From Serendipita indica DSM 11827 (Eukaryota > Basidiomycota > Agaricomycetes > Sebacinales > Serendipitaceae): a DNA stretch of 64,000 nt. Positions within the stretch are counted from its first letter, which is position 1, and each line of letters opens with the position of its first letter. Both the position numbers and the translations under genes were made by a program. Shown here piece by piece: positions 1 through 14,300 of this stretch. Where the stretch lies: NCBI GenBank assembly GCA_910890315.1, contig CAJVGD010000007.1:1-64000 (forward strand), read 5' to 3'. Below the pieces are notes generated by a model that did no database searches, had not been told where the DNA came from, and saw nothing but the letters and a program-made list of their open reading frames with translations.

Positions 1-71
1 ACCATCCGTAAAGGTAGCCAGATATAAACACACATGATTGTCATAGTTTTGGTACAAGGCACAGATGATAG

Positions 72-3000
72 CTACGGATCGACCGAGGGCGGGGACGAAA
101 GAGCCGCCTCGATCTGCTGCAGCTTGTCAGTGATAAATTCTTGTTCCTTCTTGTCCTGTAGCTCACTCCAACGTCTCATTTGGTCCTCGCGAATGGTCTT
201 TGACTCGTCATATCGGCCTTGGTCGAACAGCACCCTGGATTATCCAACGCTCGCGCGGAGTCTGGCCCGGCATCTCCGTGAAACTTTTGACGCACGTTAT
301 ATGGGCCCGAAAGACTTCCTCTGCCTCGGTGAACATCCTTTGTCTCTCAGTACCTTCCCAACTCTCAGATGTGCGAGCAAGATCTGACTCTTTTCTCCAC
401 CATCCAATACAGTAAACCCGCATCATTTCGGGAATATGAGACGCCGCTTGGTCGAAAAGCTCCCTCATTTGTAGACATTCGATCAGCCAGGAGAGAGCTG
501 TACATGGCTCGGGGTGGTATGGCCCCAGGAGTATCGTCACGAAGGTAGATGTCCTTCCAGAGTTTTTCCGACTCCTCGAACTTCTTCTGCTCATAAATAC
601 ATCGTGCCAACCATGTAAGCGCACGAGATAGTTGGTATGCTCCTCTCCTTGTGCTTCTTTGATGCATTCCATGTTCTTACGATGGAGCAGTTCTGCTTCG
701 TCATAGTGTTTCTGCTAAAATGGCAATTGGCAAGCGATCGACGCATGCTATGCGTAGCAAAGTGCATTTCCCCATATAGTTGAACCATCCCGTCAAGGGC
801 CTCTGAGAGAAATTTCTGTGCAACATATCTTGATTGAGAATTGAGGCAAGAGCCGAGTATCTGCAGTATCCTCAGGAGCGGAAGTCGCCCTATTCCTTGT
901 AGTTCATCAGTCCTAGCATACCGTCTGAGTAGTGTTTCTAGCTCTGTGTTTCTATTTTGCTTCCAGAGAATATTGGCTAGATCCAAGACGGCATAAAGAG
1001 TGAGCCTTGAAAGCTGACCGTAGAGGCGACTGTTTGCCTCAAGCGATTCTCGATAAGCGTCTTCAGCTTCCTGATATTTGCCTTGTAGTTCATGCATATG
1101 ACCTTGGAAAGCTAGAACGGCAACGTCATAATTTCGGTCCTTATCGCTGCCTTCATAATAGATCTGAAGCAAATGGTCGAGTTTTCCTTCCTTTTTCACC
1201 CCCATGAAAGCGTAGCATTCGACCAAAGCTTTGGCAGTGTCGAGGGTCCGTGAGTGAAGAGACCCATACAACCGGATCCGTATGTCCAGAAGCTCCTCCA
1301 AGATGGGGCGGGCTTCACTGTAGTTTTCTTGTCGACTCAATAAAACATCTGTCAGGGATATCATGGTCCACTGGGTTTGAATATGATCAACCCCAAGAAC
1401 TTCAACTTGAATATCATATGCCGCGCAATAAATCCAATGATTCTTTGAGCCCGTCCTTTGTATTCCCAAGGCAAGTTGCCAGCCAGTACATAGCCTCAGC
1501 GGTGAGGGCAGTCTTTGGCCCACTAATCGATCTTCGCAATTCCAGGACTCCACGTAGAAGCCGCTCCATCTTGGGGTAATCGGGGATAGCCTCAAGTCCC
1601 AAAGCAAAACCAATAAGTGCATCGCTGGTTCGGAGATCCTCATCCCCATGGGCAGTGCGTACTATTTCATAAATTTGCTCCCAGGTTCTGAGCTTAGCTT
1701 CTAAGAGCGTAGATGGATCAGATAGTTCAACCAGTGCTGCCCTGTCATTCACATGGAGTGTGTCGATCTCGGAAACAAAACGACGCGCATGTGGGTAGAG
1801 CTCTGGCTCGATGTCTACGGCATCATTCTGATCCACGACACAGGTCAGCAGTCGTAGAGCCGCAGCCTTGTTCCGTCGGTTCTCTTCCGCACTTTGGCGA
1901 TCATATGCCCACGCATGTAAGAGGGGGTGAAAGCGCAGTCGTATATCCGAGTAGAGTGACACAAGTGTGATTAATGACAGCTGTTGAAGTTCTTCGATGA
2001 TTTGGTCCAGCTCAATCTCCTCAAACCTCCCAGTTGGGACTATAAGCCGACGAAGGAGATCGACGGACTCTTGGAAATCCGAGCCTCGATCCATGAGCTG
2101 GTGCTCCTCATATGAAAAAATTTTTCGAGGCCGCGAGGCCGATCATTGATCGAGAAATCCGGTATAATGAAAGCACACAGGATCGAAAGGAGGCCAAAGA
2201 GCACGCTCGGACAACGAGGACAGAGAAGTGTCAAATGCTGCGTAGACGCTGTGTTTGTATCTCAGCTTGTCCCGCTGAACCGTCGTCTGTTTCAAAAGCT
2301 CGGAACGACTCGTCTCGAGTCGCTTGAGGTATGTCTCCAAGCATTTGTGCTTGCGAATGTAACATCCTGCTTGAACAACGGCGATTGGAAGGTATTCGAA
2401 CTCCTTCACAATTGCCATAGCTTGCTCTTTTTGGCGCGGAGTATGCTTCTCGGTCGGCCCAAGTGCGGAGGCCAAAAGTGCATCGCATGCCTCGCTTTTG
2501 TTCATCACTTCGAGGGCTATGTGGCCCTCCGGCGAGATAAATTCGAGTTGGGCGTTACGAGTTGTAATAATGATAGCGCCGTGGTCGCATGTCGGAAGGA
2601 AGGAAGTTATATCCAGATCCGAGTCGTCCGCGTTGTCGAAGATGAGGCACCATCTGGTAGTGATCATTTCATTTGGCTCAGAAAGAGCCTTGAGCGCACT
2701 GCTCAGGTCGGATCCTTCGAAGGAGCGGTCAATGGCTTTGAGCCGGGCAACAAGATCCGTCTCAATGCTCCTATCCGACGAAGCATCGATAAATAAAATA
2801 TGTTGGAAACTGCGGAGTAATCTCAATTTGTACGCGTGATATTGAGGCCTTCTCACCATTCGGCGTGCAGCCTTGCCCAGGCCACTACGAGTTGCGTCTT
2901 ACCCGAGCCTCCCATTCCAGTGATAATCGATAGCCGTTGTCGCATTTTTTCCTCGGAACAGAGAAGAGCCACATCCATATGATTCATTGGCACCTCTCTT

Positions 3001-4203
3001 TGGACAAAGTAAGGCGAGAGGGGTGGGAGACCGGCCATCGAAACCTTTGGTGGAGCCGTCGTTTCCGCTGGAAACATAATCAGAAGCCAGGATAGACTAC
3101 CTCAGAATGACCTACACATGCTTCTTAGCGTGAAGCGACTGGCCCTAGAACGCGTTTTAGCCACCTGATCGAGCAGTCGATCCGTCACCGGATTTTGTAA
3201 ATAGTCCGAGGTGTGAGCGGATATGACACCGACGATCTCCTGTGTCATCTCGGTTGCGGCGGCAAGACTGGGCACAACGCTAAGACGATAGTAGACGCCA
3301 GTCGTCCCGAAGCGGCGTTCGAGCTCGCGAGAAAACCTCGGTTTGAATGAGCTTGAATTCGCCTCCAGGGACTATGCGAGAGGACATCCCGGACCCAAGG
3401 CTTAAAAGCAGCCCAACATGTTTGTCCGCGCCATAGATTTCACTGGCCTCTTGGACCGCTTGAACCGTAGGATTCGGATATGCGGCTTCCGCACTGATTG
3501 CATCATCCTTTTCCACCTCGCTTCCGACTGCAATGGCTTGGAAGAGACCCGTGATAGCCCAACAGGCGCAGATGGCATCGATGAGCGGGGGTTCATAGGA
3601 GTATTGTCGGCTCGGATAGTTGCGGAATGCCCTCCAAGTCGCCATGCTCGAGGTAGACGAATAGCCCAGACAGCTTTGACGAATCAGTTCAGAGTTTGCG
3701 GCCCAGAGAGCACGTACATATTGGTCCCTCCAACCTGACTCAACAGGACGTTCGGGTCGATGTCATGCTCCTTGAGGATGCTAGTCAGTACCCCGCGGAG
3801 TTTTGCTGACCGGGAGACTGCGTCCATGCCCTCGACTGGGTACACTTCCTGGCAGATACGAGCAAACGTGGCGATAGTATCGTCGACGGACATCTTAAAA
3901 TTCCAAAAGTATTGCAATCACACTAGATGGTGGTAAGATAAGGCGCCAAAGTCACTATTCGCTCCTCACACCCAGCTGGTCCAACGGCTGTAATGAGATG
4001 AAAATGATCGCTTGGAGAAACTTCGTGATTGAGATCATGGCTAATACGATGCATGTACTCTCGTAAAATGTAGAGCTGTGAGATACAGCGGCCATCTCCG
4101 CCATCTGAGGACAGGAGTAAGTGATGCGGGTCCACAGAAGAGTAAGATACTGACCTAGACTCAGGATGCGTACATCTTCTGTGTTGTTCGTGGACTGTGA
4201 CAT
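72..4203 (-). pseudogene. Decayed patatin-like/NB-ARC/TPR (NLR-like) gene, copy A
   Basis: This is a close paralogue of the intact gene at 5839-10005. The same ATG (4203), first intron, patatin-like segment, P-loop GMGGSGKTQ, NB-ARC segment and TPR-rich C-terminus are recognisable, but the coding frame is broken repeatedly. In the third exon two bases are missing relative to copy B, giving a stop soon after VIAILLEF near 3895. Another shift lies near 3335, and more follow through the NB-ARC and TPR parts, so the remains lie in at least seven frame segments. Sequencing error alone is an unlikely explanation for so many. A truncated product could still be made from part of it, but I call it a pseudogene because the otherwise near-identical copy next to it keeps a full-length frame. 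Confidence 0.85.
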
Positions 4204-5761
4204 TGTTAAGCGGCAGCGCGTCTCTGTGGAAGGATCAAAGTTCGGTTAGTAGCGAGTGGGCGCTTCATCAGGGCAACTGTATAAACATCAGGAGTACATG
4301 GATAATTGGTACTTTTCCTTATCGAGACTCTATTCCTCTTCTCATTTCCTTCTCCATAACACCATGAATAACAAATGTCCGTTTGTGTTGACCAACGTGA
4401 CGCCGAGTGCAATAAAGTTGATAATTTCTATGTTTCTGCAGTTTCTCTGGTAAGTGATAGCCAGTCAAAGTCTCGAACTGCCGCCTGGACACGACACGAC
4501 TGCTAGGAATTCACAGCCCTGGGTGATTTCAACGAGAGACTCGTATCATAACGCGACAAATATGTCAAGGCGACTCCGTTGGTTTAGAATTGGGCTGAGT
4601 ACATTGGCACGAAAGGATTACACGCGTTGACGAGACAGCGTAGATCCAGCATTGCTATATTCTATGTCTCTACTCAAGACTCCACAAGTTTCCTATACAG
4701 AACAGGTAGGGCCGGCATTATGGCCAATGTCGTCGAGGAGACAAGTTGACTTTGTTTGCCCGCGGTCGTTGGTCCTCGCCACCTTGGGTCGTCGACCAGA
4801 CAAAGACTACGACGATACGCACCATTTTCCCACCAGAAACTGGGTAACCGACTTGGAGTAACGAGGTTGTTACGCCAAAGCACTTGTCAAGGCAAACAGA
4901 GAGAAAGTTGGCAAGCAGTCATACGCACGAGTGGGCAAAAGGAGTATTGCTAGGTGATAGCTTGAATGTGAATGAGGAAATATCGTACTTCTGTTGATCT
5001 CCTCAGAGAACTATCCTCAACCTCGATTAGTATCCATCTTGAACAGAAAGCCTAACAACCATATTCTCGTACGAAGTTATGACCTGGTCTGGCTCCAGGG
5101 CAGTCATCAAGAAGACTGTAAAGCCCATTCGACCTCCCATGCCCTATATGAAACTTTACGTCACGTTTCGAAAACAGACAGCCTTCCGCACACATTTCTA
5201 AACAGGACTAAATTTGTCGTCGTCATGGCAGTAAGGGCAAGATAGCGGGGCCACGGAGAGGAGGCAGAGGTGACGCTACTTGCTGGAGATGTCGTCGCGT
5301 GGCGGACCGGCCGGATAGGATTGTATGTCTGATACGGACCTTTGATGGCTTTGCTTCGAGGGTCCATAATCTTTCATAGTAAGAATCCTAGTGGCGAACA
5401 AGGCGACTGAACAAGGTCGACGAGCGACAGGGCCGCAGGAATTGAAGAATATAACGCGTAAACGGTAGACATTGACTATAGATCTCATTATGCGCATGAT
5501 TAGTGATTGTTGTGCTCGTTATCTATGCGCGAGAGCGCGACGGATACACCCCATTATCCACGTACACAGGACATGGAATACCCGACTTGGGAGACAAAGG
5601 CTAGGAAGAAATATGTACGGAGCGACGAGGATATGGAATTATGACCCAATGGCATCGTTCTACAATTAAATGCCCTCAAACTCGATCACATTCTCATCGT
5701 TCAGAGACAGGCGGTGGTCTCGTGATATGAACTTGGTGGGATCTAGATCCAACTACGCTAA
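4204..5761. other. Intergenic spacer of duplication unit A
   Basis: No convincing gene is visible. The spacer is nearly identical to 10006-11390. Small open frames occur on both strands but are not conserved in length between the two copies. It should contain the promoter of copy A next to 4203. Confidence 0.6.
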
Positions 5762-5838
5762 TACCATCCGTAAAAGGTAGCCAAATATAAGAAACAGGTG
5801 ATTGTTATAGTTCTTGGTACAGGGCACGGGGATGGTAG

Positions 5839-8800
5839 CTACGCGTCGACCGAGGGCTGGGATGAAAGGGCCTCCTCGATCTGCCGCAGCTTTTCAGAGA
5901 TAAATTCTTGTCCCTCCTTGTCCTGTAGCTCACTCCAACGTCGCATTTGGTCCTCGCGAATGGTCTTTGACTCGTCATATCGGCCTTGGTCGAACAGCAC
6001 CTTGGCCAAGTTACCCAACTCTCGCGCATATTCTGGCCCGCTGTCTCCTTCAAATTCTTTGATACGGTCTAAATGGGCCCGAAAGACTTCCTCTGCCTCG
6101 GTGAGCATTCTCTGTCTCTCCAGTGCCTTCCCAACCTTCCAATATGCCTCTAATATCTCACGCTGTGTCCCACCTTCTAGATCACGGTATAACTGCATAA
6201 CCTCGGAAATATGAGGCGTAGCAGCATCAAAGAGGTCCCTCATTTGAAGAGACTCGATTATAAAGCAGAAACTCCAGCATACTGCGGGGTGATTTGGTCC
6301 CAGAGTCCTCTTCCTCTGAAGGTAGATCTCACGCCAGAGCTCCTCTGATTCCTCGAACCGCTTTTGCTCGAATACACACTTAGCAACACCAATGAGCGAG
6401 TAGGACTCGCCGGCATTCCCTTCTTCCAGGGCTTCTTTGAAGTACTTGAGGTTTTCACGGAAAAGTTGCTCTGCCTCAGGATAGCATTCCTGCTTGAAGT
6501 AGCAGGAGGCCAGCAATATACGTATATCGGCAGCAAGAGCATGAAGCTCTCCAAATTCCTCGATGACCTTTGCAAGTGTTGTCGAGAGTAAGGTTTGGGC
6601 TTCGTTGTATTTCTCCTGGAAAGTAAGGGAGGAGCCGAGCATTACCAGTATTTGGAGTAGTTGATAATGAACTGCTCCACGCAGCTCGTCACTGGCCTTG
6701 GCATATTTACGTAGCAGTGACTCGAGTTCTATGTTCTTATGCAGCTTCCAGAGAAACGCGGAGAATGTCAAGACTGTGGTGAGATTACGAATAGAGAATT
6801 CCCCATAGAGTCGACTTCCAGCTTTTATTGCCTCCTGATAAGCGCCTTCAGCTTCTGGGTACTTTCCTTGCAACTCGTATATATGAGCTTGGAAAGAGAG
6901 GAGGGCAATATCATGATTTCCATCGGGGTTACCAATTTCATGACGAATTTGCAGGAGCTGATTGAGCTGTCCCTTCTTTTTCTCCCCCATAGTGGCATAG
7001 CAGTCAAGCAAAGAGTTGGTTGTATTGAGTGTCCAGGGGTGGAGCGGCCCATATAACCTCGTTTGTGTTTCCATGAGCCTTTCCAAAATGACACTGGCTT
7101 CATCATACTTTGGGTCCTTGGATGATTTCATTAGGTTGTACGCCAGGATGAACATGGTCTTCTGAGTTTTGGCATGGCTCGGTCCAAGTACCTCCTCTTG
7201 AATGCTATATGCCAAATGTAGTAAATTGAGCATCTCTTCATGATTCTTCATTGTCAACCGAAGACACTCTGCCAGCCAAAACATAGCCTCAGCAGTCGAG
7301 GCTGTCCTGGGCCCACTGACGGACTTTCGCAGCTCCAGCACTTGACGAGAGAGACTTTCCATTCTTGTATAATCGGGAATAGTCATCTGTGCAATGGCAA
7401 CCTTGAGAAGTGCCTCGCTAGTCCGTATATCCAAGTCTCCATAGGCAGCACGAACCGTTTCATGGATCCTTTCCCAAGTCGTGAGAGAGGTAGCAGCTGC
7501 CAGAGATGGATCGGATAGCTCGACAAGTGCTGCCCTGTCATTGATGTGCAGTGTATCTATCTCGGAAATGAAGCGGCGTGCATGTGGGAAAAGCTCTTGC
7601 TCAATGTCTATACCATCGCCTTCGTCCACAACGCAAGTCAACAGTCGCAGAGCCGCGACCATGTTCCGTCGTCTCTCCTCTGCACTCTGACGATCATAGG
7701 CCCACGCATGTAGAAGAGGATGGAAGCGAAGTCGGATATCCGAGTAGAGGGATACAAGCGTGATTAGTGAGAGTTGTAGAAGCTCCTCAAGGACTCGGTC
7801 CAGCTCGATCTCCTCAAACTTCCCAGTTGGGACTATGAGCCGGCGAAGGAGGTCGATGGACTCTTGGAAATCCGGGCTACGATCCATGAGCTTGTACTCC
7901 TCATGTGAGAAACCCTTTGAGGCAGCGAGGCCGATCATTGATCGAGGAAAGCCGGTATAATGGAAAAAGCAGAGAATCGAGAGGAGGCCAAGGGCGCGCT
8001 CCGACAACGAGGACAGCGAAGTGTCAAATGCTGCGTAAACACTGTGTTTGTACCTCAGCTTGTCCCGCTGGACCGTCGTCTGTTTCAAAAGCTCGGAACG
8101 ACTCGTCTCGAGTCGCTTGAGGTACGTCTCCAAGCATTTGTGTTTGCGTATATAACATCCCGCCTGGATGACTGCGATTGGAAGGTATTCAAATTCCTTC
8201 ACAATCGCCATCGCTTGCTCCCTTTGGCGCGAAGTACGCTTCTCAGCCGGGCCAAGCGCGGAGTTCAAAAGTGCATCGCATGCCTCGCTTTTGCTCATCA
8301 ACTCGAGCGCTATGTGCCCTTCTGGCGAAATAAATTCGAGTTGGGCGTTGCGGCTCGTGATAATGATGGCGCCATGATCGCAAGTAGGGAGGACGGAGGT
8401 GATATCCAGATCTGGGTCATCCGCGTTGTCAAGTATGAGGCACCACTTGGTTGTGGTGACCTCGTTTGGCTCAGCCAGAGCCTGGAGAGCACTGCTGAGG
8501 TCGGTTCCTTGGAATGACCGGTCGATGGACTTGAGCCGGGCCACGAGGTCCGTCTCAATGCTCCTATCCGACGAAGCATCGATGAATAGAATGTGCTGGA
8601 AACTAAAAGAGGATGTCACTAGTGTAGTCTTCGTTGCGGTTTGCTCACCATTCGGCGTGGAGCCTTGCCCAGGCGACGACAAGTTGTGTCTTACCCGAAC
8701 CACCCATTCCTGTTATAATTGAGACTCTTTGTCTCATCTCTTCCTCAGAACCAAGAAGAGCCACATCCATATGATTCATCGGCACCTCTCTTTGGACAAA

Positions 8801-10005
8801 GTAAGGCGAGAGGGGTGGAAGACCGGCCATCGAAACCTTTGGTGGAGCCGTCGTTTCCGCTGGAAACATAATCAGAAAACAGGACAGACTACCTCAGAAT
8901 GACCTACACATGCTCCTTAGCGTGAAGCGACTGGCCCTAGAACGAGTTTTAGCCACCTGATCGAGCAGCCGATCCGTCACCGGATTTTGTAAATAGTCCG
9001 AGGTGTGAGCGGATATGACACCGACGATCTCCTGTGTCATCTCGGTTGCGGCGGCAAGACTGGGCACAACGCTAAGACGATAGTAGACGCCAGTCGTCCC
9101 GAAGCGGCGTTCGAGCTCGCGAGAGGTAACCTCGGTTTGAATGAGCTTGAATTCGCCTCCAGGGACTATGCGAGAGGACATCCCGGACCCAAGGCTTAAA
9201 AGCAGCCCAACATGTTTGTCCGCCCCATAGATTTCACTGGCCTCTTGGACCGCTTGAACAGTAGGATTCGGATATGCGGCTTCCGCACTGATTGCATCAT
9301 CCTTTTCCACCTCGCTGCCGACTGCAATGGCTTGGAAGAGACCTGTGCTAGCCCAACAGGCGCAGATGGCATCGATGAGCGGGGGTTCATAGGAGTATTG
9401 TCGGCTCGGATAGTTGCGGAATGCCCTCCAAGTCGCCATGCTCGAGGTAGACGAATAGCCCAGACAGCTTTGACGAATCAGTTCAGAGTTTGCGGCCCAG
9501 AGAGCACATACATATTGGTCCCACCAGCCTGACTCAACAGGATGTTCGGGTCGATATCATGCTCCTTGAGGATGCTAGTCAGTACCCCGCGGAGTTTTGC
9601 TGACCGGGAGACTGCGTCCATGCCCTCGACTGGGTACACTTCCTGGCAGATACGAGCAAACGTGGCGATAGTGTCGTCGGCGGACATCTTAAGAATTCCA
9701 AGGAGTACTGCAATCACACTAGATGGTGGTAAGGTAAGATAAGACGCCAAAGTCACTATTCGCTCCTCGCACCTGGCTGGTCCAACGGCTGTAATGAGAT
9801 GAAAATGATCGCTTGGTGAAACTTCGTGATTGAGATCATGGCGAATACGATGCATGTACTCTCGTAAAATGTAGAGCTGTGAGATACAGCGGCCATCTCC
9901 GCCATCTGAGGACAGGGAGTAAGTGATGCGGGTTCACAGAAGAATGATATACTGACCTAGACTCAGGATGCGTATATCTTCTGTGTTGTTCGTGGACTGT
10001 GACAT
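5839..10005 (-). CDS. Patatin-like/NB-ARC/TPR NLR-like protein, copy B (intact)
   Basis: A predicted intracellular NLR-type receptor of 1307 aa. Exons are 10005-9957, 9905-9773, 9718-9512, 9467-8908, 8859-8649 and 8602-5839; they sum to 3924 nt and every junction keeps phase. The start MSQSTNNTEDIRILSL leads into the patatin-like domain (residues about 15-250), with DGGDGRC at 17-23 in place of the usual DGGGxRG loop. The nucleophile elbow reads AVGPAS where the family has GTSTGG, and the Asp motif DGG/DGA is replaced by AEA near 191-193, so hydrolase activity is unlikely. The P-loop GMGGSGKTQ is at about 367-375, a Walker B-like LILDNADD at about 442-449, then GAIIITSRN and a GLPL-like LPIAVIQAG. 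From about residue 700 to the end is an alpha-helical repeat region of TPR type. Fungal NLRs with patatin N-termini are known; oligomerisation on ligand sensing by the TPRs is the family expectation, not shown here. Confidence 0.9.
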
Positions 10006-11390
10006 CGTTAAGCGGCGAGCGTCTCGGATATGGAAGGGCTCAAAGTTCGGCTAATAGCGAGAGTGCGCGCTTCATCGCGGCAACAGTTTAAACAGCAGGA
10101 ATACATGTATAATTATTACCTTTCCTTACGGAGACTCTATTCCTCTTATCATTTCCTTCTCCATAACACCATGAATAGGAAATGTCGTCCGTTTGTGTTG
10201 ACCAACGTGACGCCGAGTGCAATAAAGTCGATTGTTTCTATGTTTCTGCGGTTTCTCTGGTAAGTGATGGCCAGTCAAGGTCTCTAAATGCCGCCTGGAC
10301 ACGACACGACTGCCAGGAATTCACAGCCCTTGAGTGATTTCAACGAGAGACTCGCATTATTCCGCGTCAAATATGTCAAGGCGACTCTGTTGATTTGGAA
10401 TTGGCCTGCGTACAATCGCACAGAAGGATTACACGCGTTGACGAGACGGCTTAGAGTCCGCACTGCTATATTCTATGTCTCTATTCAAGAGTCCATACAA
10501 GTTTCCTATATAGAAGAGGTGGGGACGGCATTATGACCAACGTCGTCGAGGAAACAAGTTGACTTTGTTTGTCCGCGGTCGTTGGTCCTCGCCACCTTAA
10601 GTCGTCGACCAGACAAAGACTATGACGACACGCGCCATCTGCCCACCAAGGAACTGAGTAACCGACTTGGAGTAACGAGGTTGTTACGCCAAAGCACTTG
10701 TCAAGACAAACAGAGAAAAAGTTGGCGAGCGGTCATACGCATGAGTGAGCAAAAGGGAAGTGTATTGCTTCCAGGTGATAGCTTGAATATGAATGAGAGA
10801 GATATCGTACGTCTGTTGATCTCCTCAGAACTAATCTCAATCTTCATTAGTATCCACCTCGACCAGAAAGCCTAACAACTATATTCTCGTACGAAGTTAT
10901 GACCTGGTCTGGTTCCGGAGTGGGCACCAAGAAAACTGTAAAGCCCATGGTTATTCGACCTCGCATGCCCTCTATGAAACTTTACGTCACGTTTCGAAAA
11001 CAGACAGCCTTCCGCACGCACATTCTAAACGGGGCTAAACTCCTCGCCGTCATGGCAGGAAGGGCAAGACAATGGGGCCACAGAGAGAAGGCAGAGGTGG
11101 CGCTACCTGCTGGAGATGTCACGTGGCTGGCCGGATAAGACTGTGCGTCTGACATGGACCTTTGACGAATTTGCTTCGAGGGCCCACAATCTTTCAAAGT
11201 AAGAATCCTAGTGGCGAACAAGGCGACTGAACAAGGCCGACGAGCGACAGGGCCGCAGGAAGTGAAGAATCTAACGCGTAAACGGTATATATTGACTATA
11301 AATCTCATTATGTGCACGATCAGTGATTGTTGGGCTCGTTATCTATGCGCGAGAACGCGAGAAGAAACGCAGAAAACATGAAGTGAATCA
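10006..11390. other. Intergenic spacer of duplication unit B
   Basis: Near-identical to 4204-5761, with scattered small indels. It holds the presumed promoter of copy B next to 10005. I see no supported gene. Confidence 0.6.
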
Positions 11391-14300
11391 TGAAAGCGGA
11401 AGATATGACAAAATGAGGCTACTGAGCATTTATTTCCAACTTGGTAAAGTGTAGAAGACTAGCTAAACGACCCCAAGAGGCCCTGGCTCGCTCGTGACAC
11501 CCAGGCACAAGCGCGTTACAATAGGTGACAATTTCCGCCAGGCTTTCTATCCTATGGTGTAATGTTTACATGAGAGTAAAGAAGTTGCGCAGTGAGGTTC
11601 AATCAAATGCTTTCAGGAAAAGATTGATTTATTGACGAAAGACAGTGCCAACTTCGTGGCAAGTATAGATAGCGAGAATGAAGTATGGAGCCAAAGTTGT
11701 ATGCAATGGCACATATTCAATAGATGTAGATAGAATAGGTCATATCCCACATGCCTTGTGAAAGCTCTGAGGATAAGAGACGCGTTCTATTCTACCGAGT
11801 AAGACTGATTCAAATATTTGTCAGAACAGTGACTGAGAGCGATGATTCAAAATTCTACACACGTTTGTGTTGCTTATGCAACGACACAATAATAATTCCA
11901 GCCCGTACCGGGCTCGTCTGCGTCCTCAGGGCCCTTTGGCTCTTCGGTGGCAGTCAACGCGAAAAATTTGAGAGTGATGAAGAATTCCATATCTGCGAGT
12001 GATAGTGAAAATTGGTTGGTAGTTTAGACTTCTAGTATGGTCTGATAATGGGTTAAAAGAGGGATGCGGAGAGTGAGAGTGAAAACAGATGGGTTTTTAT
12101 ACAGCAGTAGCGAGCTATTCCATCCAAACAAGAACAAAGTATCGTGAGAAGCGAAATGTAGAATGATTTAATTGCAGGCACTCTGCGATGTAATGTGTAA
12201 TGACGATCTTGGGTAAAAGCAGTTCGGCTCATCTCCCGCTTGTCTTGATATAATTCTGTAAATAGTTAGCCTTCCTGGAATAGCAATATTGAACCAATCG
12301 TAGGCGTGATCTCATCCAACAGCAATATCGAGCTATCCACCCAAGTAGCGCCTTGTATTGTCGGCGATGTAGGAGTGGGTGGGTTAGCCGAGGTATAGTG
12401 ATTCATTCTTTCGAGCGCAAGTACGTTCAATTTGCATATTCGCATTTCTATTGGGCCCAAACCCGCCTCATTTGCCTTACACGTTATGAAACAAAGCGGA
12501 AGCGGAGTACGGAGGTCAGTCCGCCTCTAAGCATTCAAGGGTCAGTGTGATGGATTGAGGTAAAATTTGTCACTAAACCCTCGTAGACTCTCCATGGTGC
12601 GCGTTCAGGAGCGGCCCCTATTTCCGCGCCTCTGCCACGCTTTGACCAATATTCGCTTCAATGAAGTCACGAGGTCCCATACGCCTTCTTTGAGACATGA
12701 TATATGGTACAAATGATGGATTTGCTCTCGCAAGGCGCATCAGTCAAAAAGGCATGCAATTTTAGCATTCCAGCTGTCGGGGATGCCGTTGCACCATACG
12801 ATGTATCTTTAATGCCTGATGGCAAACTATTGCTCGTTTCACATCACACTCGTTTCAAGGTATCGAAAGAGCATACAAGGTCGCACTGACCCAGCCCCGA
12901 TGGCCCTGGTCTTGGTAAGAAGTAGACAAGGAGACATTTTTAGCTCACCTGTATGTAAAACGAGCAAGCTCATTTACGCCCTGAGTGTCGTCCGGCTTCA
13001 CAAGCCAGAAGTGCCGTCATTTCGAGCCCCACTTCCCATGCCATTTCCCATATTAAGAGTGAGTGCCTTAGTTTATCTCGTTGTCCTCTATGACCCTGAC
13101 GTCCATTCGAGGCGGATCATGTCGGATATAATACAAGGCGCCTCTGTGAGATATCACCTCGTGAGCGTGTCTTGAATTATAGGCTTTGCCTCCCTCCACA
13201 TAACCAGCTTTGTGGGCAGTTGGAGTCATTTGAGCTATATATATATATATCAGCTGACTTGGGACACGACAAAGTGATGACAGACGGCGGTCGAGCTGAA
13301 GCTACGTTTAAATGTTTAGCTTGGAAATAAGAAACTACAAAAGTCGAGTTATCGCTACCAGTCGAACCAAAGAATACATAGGAACAAATAAGCGACAACG
13401 CTTAGTCCGACGAGGACCTACCAAGTGGCAGCTTCTGTGATCCAACCGAAAGAAGACAGGGAATGCTGTGGATGCGCCAAGATTTTGAAAGATTTCGAGC
13501 AGGCCATCCTTTAGCGTAGACTTGATCTACCAAGTGCATCATATATTCTATGTCGCCGACACGCAGGAACCCAGCCCTGACATTTTGAGAGTAATCTATT
13601 CCCGTGAGCGATAATGAGGCACAAGTAGGCATATAGAGCAGGTATCCAAAGTCGGAGGTTATATGCTAAATGAGCACGCGTCAAGGCGAATGGGCAGCGC
13701 GTACCTGTGGTAGGATATCCAGATTATCCCATATGAAAGGGAAAGGCTGGATCCGGTCATCATTTCAGCAGAACCGTTGGGCTGAGTGTCGTCTGTACAA
13801 TATCACACAAAGTTCCGGCCAGCCTTGGAGATAGTTTCGATCTTCGCTAGTTCACACGCTTTACATAAGAAGACGATGGAATGATGAGCAACTTACTTGA
13901 GAGGGGCTGTTCGCACTGACTCGATGTTGAAGTAAAGTTGGATTGTCATGTGCGTCGGGTTCGACTCATGCCTTGTCACTTTTCACTGACGCAGACCGCT
14001 TTTTCCACTATGTTAACAGCCTCGAATCCCGTCTCGTCAATGATTGGTGGAAACAAATCAGAGACGGACACGCTCTTTTACCCCACAAAGCTAGAGCACC
14101 GTAGACGTGATCATTGACGGTGGAAAGACGTCCTATAGCGTTCGATTGCAGGCGCGTCAGATAAACCCCAGTATCTACGTACCGAGGTCATGGAACATCC
14201 GATGTATGAAACAAAGTCTCAGAAGAAAATATGTACGGAGCAACGAGGATATGGAATTATAAAATAATAACATCCATTTCTTATAATAGTATATACTTGC

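Larger units (their letters stand above)
1..11390. repeat. Tandem segmental duplication carrying NLR copies A and B
   Basis: The sequence from position 1 (starting accatccgtaaaggtagcc) recurs from about 5762 (accatccgtaaaaggtagcc). The match runs through the whole gene, its upstream region and the spacer, giving a unit of about 5.7 kb. Spacer landmarks recur in order: the ATG-proximal segments at 4201 and 10003, the block near 4370 and 10190, and the block near 5400 and 11220. The second unit loses similarity near 11390. The flank at about 5545-5645 also matches about 14155-14265 downstream of copy C, so C derives from an older round of the same expansion. Confidence 0.9.

Noticed and set aside
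9468-9511. Apparent ancestral frameshift shared by all NLR copies after GGTN
   Set aside because: A 44-bp intron (gtatgt...caaag in B, gtacgt...caaag in C) in the correct phase removes the problem in every copy.
4256-10263. Similar small plus-strand frames at 4256-4453 and 10030-10263 with an in-frame 3-nt difference
   Set aside because: They sit in near-identical duplicated spacer DNA, differ in start position and have no recognisable domain; similarity is explained by the segmental duplication.
5161-11317. Minus-strand frames at 5161-5497 and 10982-11317 with shared peptides
   Set aside because: The frames diverge by frameshifts between the two copies, as expected for non-coding duplicated DNA.
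13236-13250. (TA)n run as a possible regulatory or origin element
   Set aside because: Too short and isolated; simple sequence noise is enough to explain it.
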